Source: Actinomycetota bacterium
Lineage (GTDB): Bacteria > Actinomycetota > Geothermincolia > Geothermincolales > RBG-13-55-18
Assembly: GCA_040757835.1 (NCBI GenBank)
Contig: JBFLWJ010000015.1
Coordinates: 1 to 64,000 of the forward strand
Reading direction: 5' to 3'
DNA length: 64,000 bases
Shown: positions 57,943-64,000 of the stretch, piece after piece
How the letters are laid out: each line of letters starts with the position of its first letter
Numbering within the stretch: position 1 is the first letter of the stretch
Made by a program: the position numbers and the translations under genes
The notes under the pieces: generated by a model
Told to the model about the DNA's origin: nothing
Database searches by the model: none
Seen by the model: only the letters and a program-made list of their open reading frames with translations

Positions 57943-58869
57943 TTGCAGCCCCTGGAATACACGGTCTCCGCACAGGACAAGGGCGAGAGGCTCGACCGCT
58001 TCGTATCCCGCATGGCCGGCATCACGCGCATGACGGCCCAGCGCCTGATCTCAGAGGGGGCGGTCAAGGTAGACGGCCGGCTGCTCCACAAGAGCCACCT
58101 CCTGCAGACGGGCGAGCACGTTGAGGTTATGCGGCCGGAGCCCGCGGAAAGCGGGCCGCCGCCCCAGGACATCCCCCTGAGCATCATCTACCAGGACGCC
58201 GACCTTGCGGTGGTGGACAAGCCCCCCGGCCTGGTCGTGCACCCCGGCGCAGGCCACGACAGCGGTACGCTGGTGAACGCCCTCCTTTACGCCCTGGACG
58301 ACCTCTCCGGCATAGGCGGCGTGTTGCGCCCGGGTATCGTGCACCGCCTTGACCGGGACACTTCCGGCCTGATGGTTGTGGCCAAGAACGACCTCTCACA
58401 CGTGCGCCTGCAGGAGATGGTGAAAGACCGCAGCCTCAAGAGATATTATTACGCCCTGGTGCATGGCGTGCCCGCCACCAGGTTCGGCACCGTTGACGCC
58501 CCCATCGGGCGCGATGCCAGGGACCGCAAACGCATGGCGGTCACCTCGGTATCGGCCAGGCCGGCCGTCACCAACTTCGAGGTGGAGAGGGACTTCGGCA
58601 CATGCTCCCTGCTCAAGGTGGAACTGGTCACGGGACGCACCCACCAGATAAGAGTCCACCTGGCCCATATCGGCCATCCCGTCGCCGGAGACCGGGAATA
58701 TGGGGTGCGTGACCAACTGGAGACGGCGCTGGGGCTTGAGAGGCAGTTCCTGCATGCCTTCAGGCTGAGCTTCCCCCACCCGGCAACCGGGCAAGCCCTC
58801 GATTTCCAGGTCCCACTGCCGAAGGACCTGGATGAAACGCTGCAGGGACTGCTCTTGCCCCGTACTTAG
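57943..58869 (+). CDS. rluD: 23S rRNA/tRNA pseudouridine synthase, RluA/RluD family
   Basis: A 308-residue enzyme with an N-terminal S4 RNA-binding domain (ERLDRFVSRMAGITRMTAQRLISEGAVKVDG). The catalytic domain has VVDKPPGLVVHPGAGH, the catalytic Asp in IVHRLDRDTSGLMVVAKN, and TGRTHQIRVHLAHIGHPVAGD. TTG start two bases after lgt. The lspA-rluD link is common; the target uridines are inferred only from family. Confidence 0.92.
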   Translation: MQPLEYTVSAQDKGERLDRFVSRMAGITRMTAQRLISEGAVKVDGRLLHKSHLLQTGEHVEVMRPEPAESGPPPQDIPLSIIYQDADLAVVDKPPGLVVHPGAGHDSGTLVNALLYALDDLSGIGGVLRPGIVHRLDRDTSGLMVVAKNDLSHVRLQEMVKDRSLKRYYYALVHGVPATRFGTVDAPIGRDARDRKRMAVTSVSARPAVTNFEVERDFGTCSLLKVELVTGRTHQIRVHLAHIGHPVAGDREYGVRDQLETALGLERQFLHAFRLSFPHPATGQALDFQVPLPKDLDETLQGLLLPRT

Positions 58870-58879
58870 AAAGCTCTCC

Positions 58880-58916
58880 TATCTGCCAGTATCTGCCACG
58901 CCTTTCAAGGTTGAAA
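58880..58916 (+). promoter_or_regulatory. tandem and inverted short repeats upstream of the winged-helix gene
   Basis: TATCTGCCA occurs twice (58880-58888 and 58890-58898) with a 10-base period. It is followed by the inverted repeat TTTCAA-GG-TTGAAA (58903-58916). The geometry suggests a protein-binding site, but this is inference from symmetry alone. Confidence 0.4.
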
Positions 58917-58939
58917 ACGACCTCTAATGCGTCGAAATG

Positions 58940-58962
58940 TCCCGCTCTCGGGATTTTTCTTT
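58940..58962 (+). terminator. intrinsic terminator after rluD
   Basis: TCCCG (58940-58944), a CTCT loop and CGGGA (58949-58953) followed by TTTTTCTTT. The stem is short (5 bp, extended by a G-T pair) but the T run is good. It ends the lspA-lgt-rluD unit, or could attenuate the following gene. Confidence 0.6.
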
Positions 58963-59010
58963 AAATCCACGAACAAAGAGCTGAACATTGTATCGAAAGG
59001 AGGAACAACG

Positions 59011-59298
59011 ATGTCAGCAGCGGTGCAGGAAGAGAAGGAAGCCCACTTCAACGGGGTCTCCGACAGCCTGATACGCATAGAGATCATCACCCATTTTCAC
59101 CGCAATCCGGGCCTTGTGAGCACGATCCGGTACATGGCCGACGCGACCGGCCGCGACCTGGACCGCGTCGAGCGCCAGATGAACAAACTTGTTCAGCTAC
59201 ACATCCTCGAAGAATATTCGAACAACGGTAAGCTCCGTTACCGCTATGTTCCGCCGCACTCGGTAGCCGCCTATCTTCTGAAGAGAAACGGCAGTTGA
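59011..59298 (+). CDS. small winged-helix protein, paralogue of the next gene
   Basis: A 95-residue protein I cannot assign to a named family. After a short polar N-terminus, residues ~20-95 read as a winged helix-turn-helix (DSLIRIEIITHFHRNPG, RDLDRVERQMNKLVQLHILEEYSNNGKLRYRYVP). The same pattern appears at the N-terminus of the protein at 59551. Shared features are the I-E-I/L start, a VERQ recognition-helix element, and an LV-L-IL-turn-RY/LYxY wing. ATG follows AAAGGAGG with seven-base spacing, a strong ribosome binding site. Likely a DNA-binding or partner protein of the downstream sensor. Confidence 0.75.
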   Translation: MSAAVQEEKEAHFNGVSDSLIRIEIITHFHRNPGLVSTIRYMADATGRDLDRVERQMNKLVQLHILEEYSNNGKLRYRYVPPHSVAAYLLKRNGS

Positions 59299-59550
59299 GC
59301 AGGACATACATAGCCTTCCTGCCAATGCACGAGAAGTGACCCACCTGCGTGCCTTCCCAGCCGAAGCCGTGCGAGAGAACGCCCGCTCAAACCCCGTATG
59401 AGACCGTATGACACCTTGAAAACCGGATTGTGACCGTTCTCCTCGCCGTAGTTACCGTTTGGTACCCCAAACCATCCGTTTGCGAGGTTTTTGTTCACGA
59501 TGGGACCGCGAGTGCCCATAATCATGGGTAGACAGAAAGGTGCTACAGAG
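59299..59550 (+). promoter_or_regulatory. regulatory region between the two winged-helix genes
   Basis: A 252-base gap. It holds the inverted repeat GTTTGG-TACC-CCAAAC (59457-59472), overlapping direct repeats of CCGTTTG (59456-59462 and 59476-59482). A candidate promoter has TTCACG (59494-59499), a 17-base spacer and CATAAT (59517-59522), predicting a start near 59529. Nothing gene-like is seen. Confidence 0.5.
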
Positions 59551-60912
59551 ATGGCTGAAACTTACAACGCGAAGAACATGCCGGACCGAGTGGTGAAGAT
59601 CGAGCTCATCTCCTATTTCAGCCGCTACCCTGAGACGGTGGCTACGAGCGAGGAGATGGCCTCGCGCCTCGACCGCGATGCCGCGCAGGTGGAACGCCAG
59701 TTGCAGGACCTGGTGGAGCTGCGCATCCTGAACAGGATATGCGACGGTAACCGCACCCTGTACAGCTACATCACACCCATGTCCGTCAGCCTGCGGGCCA
59801 GGAGGAGATTCAATCACGCCCTCGAGAACATGCACGCGGGCGTCGGCGGCCCCGGCAGCGCGGAGAGAAGGCAGGTGGAGCGGGAGCTTGAGGAGGAGGA
59901 GGATGAGCCCGGCGAGGCCGGCAGCGGAGCCGCCATGCGCATGCGCGTGATGATCGATGTGCTGAAGCGAGAGGGCTGGAGGGAATGCCTGGAACTGCTC
60001 ATGGACACCATCTACAGCTTACTGGGGGTCCCCTGCGCCGCTTACCACCTGGGCGATAAGTGCTCCGAGCTGTACTGGGACTGCCAGCGGGGGACCAACG
60101 GCGTGTGTGCAGGCATGACCAAGGTGAGAAACATCCAGAACATGGTGATCGAGGGCGAACTCATACGTGAAAAGGGCTTCCTGGAGACAGCCCGCCACCT
60201 GAAGTACCTCTACCCGTTGAACGGGGAAGAGGACGTCCTCGTCTGCATCTGCAGGAAAGGCAATACGGGGGAGAAGCTCAAACTCATCAGGTCAATGCTC
60301 GCGGACATGATGCCGGTGGTGGCCGAGAAGTACCGGCTCGACATAGTGGAGGAGATGACGGCGGAGAGGGCCCTGCAGGAGAGCATCTTCGCCAGCACCG
60401 TTGGCCACAGCGACGTCAGGGACGGCGTTATAGAAGCGCTGGCATCGGTGGCCAAGAGCGTCGAGGCGGAACGCGTCTCGCTGCTGGTGGAGGACGGAAA
60501 CGGCTCGCTGCGCACGCTCTCCACCTACGGCTTGCGCAAGCAGGCGGAGAAGAAGGCCAGCGCCTTCCCCGTGGGAGAGGGGGTGGCGGGATGGTGTGCC
60601 GCCAGCGGCGACAGCGTCGTCCTCTCCGAGCCCAGGGTGGACCCGCGCTATATCAGCAACGAAAGCGACGACATCGAGAACATGCTCTGCTGCCCTCTCG
60701 TTCCCCCTGGGGGCGAGGCCATCGGCGCCATCTGCGCGGTAAACAAGCGCGGCGGGGACAACGGCGCCGGGGGCCGTTTCGACAAGCGCGACATGCGCCT
60801 GGTGGAAGGGATAGCGCGCACTCTCACCAGGGCTTTTCTGACCAAGGACAACGGCACCAGGGCGCTGTCCAGGTCCATGCTTGATCAGGCGTTGGGAGCG
60901 CAGACCGCCTAG
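59551..60912 (+). CDS. winged-helix protein with cysteine-rich and GAF sensor domains
   Basis: A 453-residue cytoplasmic protein. Residues ~10-80 form a winged helix paralogous to the preceding gene (VERQLQDLVELRILNRICDGNRTLYSY). An acidic linker (about 105-130) follows. A middle region (about 135-265) carries seven Cys, in contexts ECLEL, PCAAY, KCSEL, DCQRG, VCAG and VCICRK. A canonical C-terminal GAF domain spans about 290-430 (AERVSLLVEDGNGSLRTLSTYG, GEGVAGWCAASGDSVVLSEPRVDP, IGAICAVNKR). The arrangement suggests a ligand- or redox-sensing transcription regulator. No known family name can be given. ATG 59551 has AAAGGTG seven bases upstream. Confidence 0.8.
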   Translation: MAETYNAKNMPDRVVKIELISYFSRYPETVATSEEMASRLDRDAAQVERQLQDLVELRILNRICDGNRTLYSYITPMSVSLRARRRFNHALENMHAGVGGPGSAERRQVERELEEEEDEPGEAGSGAAMRMRVMIDVLKREGWRECLELLMDTIYSLLGVPCAAYHLGDKCSELYWDCQRGTNGVCAGMTKVRNIQNMVIEGELIREKGFLETARHLKYLYPLNGEEDVLVCICRKGNTGEKLKLIRSMLADMMPVVAEKYRLDIVEEMTAERALQESIFASTVGHSDVRDGVIEALASVAKSVEAERVSLLVEDGNGSLRTLSTYGLRKQAEKKASAFPVGEGVAGWCAASGDSVVLSEPRVDPRYISNESDDIENMLCCPLVPPGGEAIGAICAVNKRGGDNGAGGRFDKRDMRLVEGIARTLTRAFLTKDNGTRALSRSMLDQALGAQTA

Positions 60913-60948
60913 GGATACCGGGGCGTCAGCCGTTTCTTCTTCCCATGA

Positions 60949-61815
60949 TCAGATCCCATTCTCCTCTTCCGGTTCTTCCAGGCATATGCCCTCACCGGCC
61001 ATCTCCTCTTCGAGCTCCGCGATGGTCCTCTCCAGCCGGTCCCTTCGGCGCAGCAGGGCCGCGCGGCGCTGGCGGTAACCGCCGGCCAGGTCCAGGGAGG
61101 GGACCCTTTCCGGGCATATGTCCTGGAAAGAGCACCAGGGACAGAGGCGGTTGGGGGTGGCGGGGAACTCCTGGCGGGATATTGCCTCCGCCGCGGCCTC
61201 CAGGCGCCGTATGACCCCGGCCAGGCCCTCCTCGTCGTAAGGCCTTGTCGAATAACGTTGATTGTGCATGAGATAGTAGAAAGAGAGCTTGCTCGGAGTG
61301 ATCCCCCATATCTCGCGGCAGGCGATCTGGTATATGGGCAGCTGCAGGTCAGCGCGGAGGCGGCTGAGCTCGGGCAAACGCCGGCTCGTCTTGTAGTCGA
61401 TGATCTCGTACGAGCCGTCCGGATTGCGGTCAACGCGGTCTATGACGCCGGAGAGTATGAACCCCCCTTTATCCAGCTCGAAACGCTCCTCGACCGCGAC
61501 TGGCAGGCGGAAGTCCTCGATGTTCTTGTAGTAGAAGAGGGTGAGCACCTCGCGGCCCTGGGAATGGAACGACTTCTCCTCCTCCGCGGTGGCATACCCC
61601 TCGGACAACCAGCATTCATCGAGGTAGGAAAGGAGGCCTTCCAGGGATGGCGGCTCCGGCGTCGCGCGCCCGTACAGCCATTCCAGCGCAGCGTGCAGGC
61701 TCTTGCCGAAGGAGAGATAGGGGGTCGGCTCGACCTCCATGCCGTCCACGTACTGGAAGCGGTAGGACAGGGGGCAGTTTTCGTAAGCGCTCAACGCGGA
61801 ATAACTCAGCCTCAT
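60949..61815 (-). CDS. RecB-like PD-(D/E)XK nuclease with Fe-S-type cysteines
   Basis: A 288-residue single-domain nuclease of the RecB/AddB/Cas4-like superfamily. The N-terminus is MRLSYSALSAYENCPLSYRF, carrying the first Cys. SFGKSLHAALEWLYG gives the conserved His. The active-site strand is SGVIDRVDRNPDGSYEIIDYKTSR (D...DxK). The C-terminal LCPWCSFQDICPE supplies the other three Cys of a probable 4Fe-4S cluster. A charged coiled-coil tail follows. A longer in-frame start exists on this strand, but its extra ~195 codons are antisense to dnaE and lack homology-like features. No helicase partner is nearby, so its role is unassigned. Confidence 0.85.
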   Translation of the reverse strand: MRLSYSALSAYENCPLSYRFQYVDGMEVEPTPYLSFGKSLHAALEWLYGRATPEPPSLEGLLSYLDECWLSEGYATAEEEKSFHSQGREVLTLFYYKNIEDFRLPVAVEERFELDKGGFILSGVIDRVDRNPDGSYEIIDYKTSRRLPELSRLRADLQLPIYQIACREIWGITPSKLSFYYLMHNQRYSTRPYDEEGLAGVIRRLEAAAEAISRQEFPATPNRLCPWCSFQDICPERVPSLDLAGGYRQRRAALLRRRDRLERTIAELEEEMAGEGICLEEPEEENGI

Positions 61816-61878
61816 CCTCAAGACCCGCCTTCTGATCTTGGTCCCGGCGCAAGGAAAGCGCCTGTCTCCGGGGAAAGA

Positions 61879-61888
61879 TATAATAGCA
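61879..61888. promoter_or_regulatory. overlapping divergent -10 elements between nuclease and dnaE
   Basis: TATAAT reads on the + strand at 61879-61884. TGC-TATTAT, an extended -10, reads on the - strand at 61888-61880. The two -10s nearly coincide, so divergent transcripts would compete. Neither has a strong -35. The dnaE leader would be about 120 bases and the nuclease leader about 60. Confidence 0.4.
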
Positions 61889-62010
61889 TAAACCGCCCTT
61901 CGAAAGCTTGTGCGTCCGCCGCGCCTCCGCCATCGGAGTACGGCCGCCAGGGGGCGGGAAAGTGGCCACCGCAGACACCGTATTGGCCGTAGAGAACCAG
62001 GAGGTATGGC

Positions 62011-64000
62011 TTGGCCGTTCCCTTCGTGCACCTGCACAACCACACCGAGTTCTCCATGCTCGACGGCGCCGCGCGCATACCCGACCTGGTTACGGCCGCC
62101 ATCGACAGGGGCTTCCCGGCCCTGGCCATAACCGACCACGGGGGTATGTACGGGGTAGTCCCCTTCTACGAGAAGGCCACGGAGATGGGGATAAAGCCCA
62201 TCATAGGCGTCGAGGCCTACATGACCCTGGGTTCGCGCTTCGACCGCAAGCCGCCGAAGGAGGACCCCAACTACCACCTGCTCCTCCTGGCGGAGAACAA
62301 CGAGGGCTACCGCAACCTCATGAGGCTGGTGACCGCGTCCTTCATGGACGGGTATTATTACAAGCCACGCATCGACAAGGAACTGCTGCGGGAGCACCAC
62401 GACGGCATCATCGCCCTCTCCGCGTGCCTCAAGGGCGAGGTTTCATCGCGTCTCCTCGCCGACGACTACGAGGGCGCGGCGGCGGCGGCGCGGGAATACC
62501 GGGCCATCTTCGGCGATGGCAATTACTTCCTGGAGGTCATGGACCACTCCCTGCCCGAGGAGAGGAAGATAAACCCTGGCCTGGTGCAGTTGGGTGAAGA
62601 GTTGGGGCTGGGGCTGGTGGCAACCAACGACCTGCATTACGTGGGCAGGGAAGACAACCTGTATCACGACGTGTTGCTGTGTATCCAGACCAACTCCACC
62701 CTGGACCAGGAGGACCGCCTCAGGTTCTCCAGCGACCAGTTCTATCTCAAGGAATACGAGGAGATGAGCGAACTCTTCGCGGGCATCCCCGGCGCTCTCT
62801 CCAACACCTTGGATATCGCCGAGCGCTGCAACGTCGAAATCGACTTCGGCCGTTACCTGCTCCCCAGGTACCAGGTGCCGGAGGGCTATGACCTCGACGG
62901 CTATCTCGAGAAACTCGCCTGGGACGGGCTGGCCAACCGCTATGCCGATATCACCCCCGAGCTGGAAGAGCGCCTTCGCTACGAGCTCTCGGTCATCAGG
63001 GACATGGGCTTCTCCGGCTATTTCCTCATCGTGTGGGATTTCATCACCTATGCCAAGAGGCAGGGGATCATCGTAGGGCCGGGAAGGGGCTCAGCCGCGG
63101 GGTCGCTGGTGGCGTACGCGCTGGACATCACCACCGTGGACCCAATGCGCTACGGGCTGCTCTTCGAGCGTTTCCTAAACCCCTCGCGCCGCACCCTGCC
63201 CGATATCGACATCGACTTCTGTTACAAGCGCCGCCCGGAGGTCATCGAGTACGTGCGCCGCAAATACGGCGAGGACCGCGTAGCGCAGATCGTCACCTTC
63301 TCCACCATGCAGGCCCGTGCCGCCATCCGCGACGCGGGCAGGGTCTACAACCTCGAATACGGCAAGGTGGACCGCCTCGCCAAGATGGTCCCGGAGGTAC
63401 TCAACATCACCCTGGACAAGGCCCTGGAGACCTCCCAGGAGCTGCAGGACGCCTACCGCGGCGACGAGATGTCCAGGAACATCATCGAGACGGCACGCAA
63501 GCTGGAGGGCATCACCCGCCAGGACGGCATCCACGCCGCGGGTGTGGTCATCGCCGATGACGAGTTGTCCCTCTACACCCCCCTGCAGCGTCGCGGGGCC
63601 GAGGAAGAGGTGGTCACCCAGTTCGACATGGCCGCCATCCAGAAGATCGGCCTGCTCAAGATGGACTTCCTCGGGCTGCGCACCCTCACCGTCATCAGCG
63701 ACACCCTGGAGAGCATCCAGCGCCGCCACGGCATCCGCATCGACCTGGAGCGCATACCCATCGACGACGCCAGGACCTACGAGATGCTGCAGCGCGGCGA
63801 CTCCATCGGCGTGTTCCAGTTGGAGAGCGCGGGCATGCGCTCCCTCCTGCAGGACCTGCGGCCCGACTGTTTCGAGGACCTCATTGCGCTGCTCGCCCTC
63901 TACCGCCCCGGCCCGCTCAAGAGCGGCATGGTAAAGGATTTCGTCAACCGCAAGCATGGGCGCATGCCCACGGAATACCTCCACGAGGACCTGGAACCCC
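62011..64000 (+). CDS. dnaE: DNA polymerase III alpha subunit DnaE (3' end outside window)
   Basis: Replicative polymerase; the frame stays open from 62011 to the right edge (663 codons seen of about 1150 usual). The PHP domain begins VPFVHLHNHTEFSMLDGAARIPD, with metal ligands HLHNH and ALAITDHGGMYG. The polymerase core has SGYFLIVWDFI, VGPGRGSAAGSLVAYAL, and the catalytic LPDIDIDFCYKRR (near residue 400). GDSIGVFQLESAGMRSLL and ALYRPGPLKSGMVKDFVNRKHG follow. The TTG start has AGGAGGT (61999-62005) five bases upstream; an ATG at 62006 is out of frame. Position after rluD matches Actinomycetota. Confidence 0.96.
   Translation, partial: MAVPFVHLHNHTEFSMLDGAARIPDLVTAAIDRGFPALAITDHGGMYGVVPFYEKATEMGIKPIIGVEAYMTLGSRFDRKPPKEDPNYHLLLLAENNEGYRNLMRLVTASFMDGYYYKPRIDKELLREHHDGIIALSACLKGEVSSRLLADDYEGAAAAAREYRAIFGDGNYFLEVMDHSLPEERKINPGLVQLGEELGLGLVATNDLHYVGREDNLYHDVLLCIQTNSTLDQEDRLRFSSDQFYLKEYEEMSELFAGIPGALSNTLDIAERCNVEIDFGRYLLPRYQVPEGYDLDGYLEKLAWDGLANRYADITPELEERLRYELSVIRDMGFSGYFLIVWDFITYAKRQGIIVGPGRGSAAGSLVAYALDITTVDPMRYGLLFERFLNPSRRTLPDIDIDFCYKRRPEVIEYVRRKYGEDRVAQIVTFSTMQARAAIRDAGRVYNLEYGKVDRLAKMVPEVLNITLDKALETSQELQDAYRGDEMSRNIIETARKLEGITRQDGIHAAGVVIADDELSLYTPLQRRGAEEEVVTQFDMAAIQKIGLLKMDFLGLRTLTVISDTLESIQRRHGIRIDLERIPIDDARTYEMLQRGDSIGVFQLESAGMRSLLQDLRPDCFEDLIALLALYRPGPLKSGMVKDFVNRKHGRMPTEYLHEDLEP

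Noticed and set aside
61816..62400. N-terminal extension of the minus-strand nuclease
   Set aside because: The extra codons are antisense to the dnaE start and PHP domain. The nuclease family begins at MRLSYSALSAYENC (start at 61815).

Overview
The window is 64 kb of GC-rich, densely packed bacterial chromosome made almost entirely of core housekeeping genes on the + strand. Only rpsT, a DUF167 gene and a RecB-like nuclease lie on the - strand. Several gene neighbourhoods match those known from Actinomycetota: rpe-ribD-ribE-ribBA-ribH; hrcA-dnaJ-rsmE followed by phoH-ybeY-CNNM; pgeF-yggS-sepF-yggT-divIVA; and ileS-dksA-lspA-rluD-dnaE. Firmicutes-like traits are also present: infB-ylxP-rbfA, a 7TM-HD c-di-AMP phosphodiesterase between phoH and ybeY, and an FMN riboswitch. 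I infer a deep-branching, probably poorly cultivated actinobacterial lineage. No rRNA, tRNA, prophage, insertion sequence or CRISPR array was seen.

Layout. 1-6.1 kb: translation and RNA maturation (infB, ylxP, rbfA, nrnA, truB), ribF and rpsO. 6.1-11.5 kb: pnp, an M16 peptidase, dapB and an SDR dehydrogenase. 11.5-12.0 kb: a gene-free stretch of repeats. 12-19.2 kb: ftsK, a 77-residue orphan with its own promoter and terminator, then rimO-pgsA-cinA-thpR-rpe. 19.2-23 kb: the riboflavin operon, controlled by an FMN riboswitch and perhaps also by an operator-like palindrome inside its promoter. 23.2-28.6 kb: a signalling cassette of a GAF/HD-GYP protein, a receiver-GGDEF regulator and a membrane histidine kinase. 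28.6-34.2 kb: infC-rpmI-rplT behind a structured attenuator leader, an rRNA methyltransferase and pheST.

34.4-43.4 kb: rpsT (-), lepA, hemW, a CIRCE-controlled hrcA-dnaJ group, rsmE, mtaB, hinT and phoH. 43.4-47.3 kb: the 7TM-HD protein, ybeY and a CNNM/CorC protein. 47.3-52.5 kb: the tail of a division cluster (pgeF, sepF, yggT, divIVA) with acyP, mgtC and proC interspersed and no ftsZ in view. 52.5-53.2 kb: a second copy of the interspersed repeat, an AT-rich palindrome and DUF167. 53.3-58.9 kb: ileS, a DksA/TraR-type protein, lspA, lgt and rluD. 58.9-60.9 kb: two paralogous winged-helix genes, one fused to GAF-type domains. 60.9-64 kb: a Fe-S RecB-like nuclease divergent from dnaE, which runs off the right edge.

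The items least explained by known families are the interspersed structured repeat (about 11.5 kb, 52.6 kb, perhaps 23.1 kb), the paired winged-helix genes with a cysteine-rich sensor region, and the 77-residue orphan. The non-AUG start of infC with its attenuator, the riboflavin-promoter palindrome and the altered zinc ligand of YbeY are smaller departures within known families.
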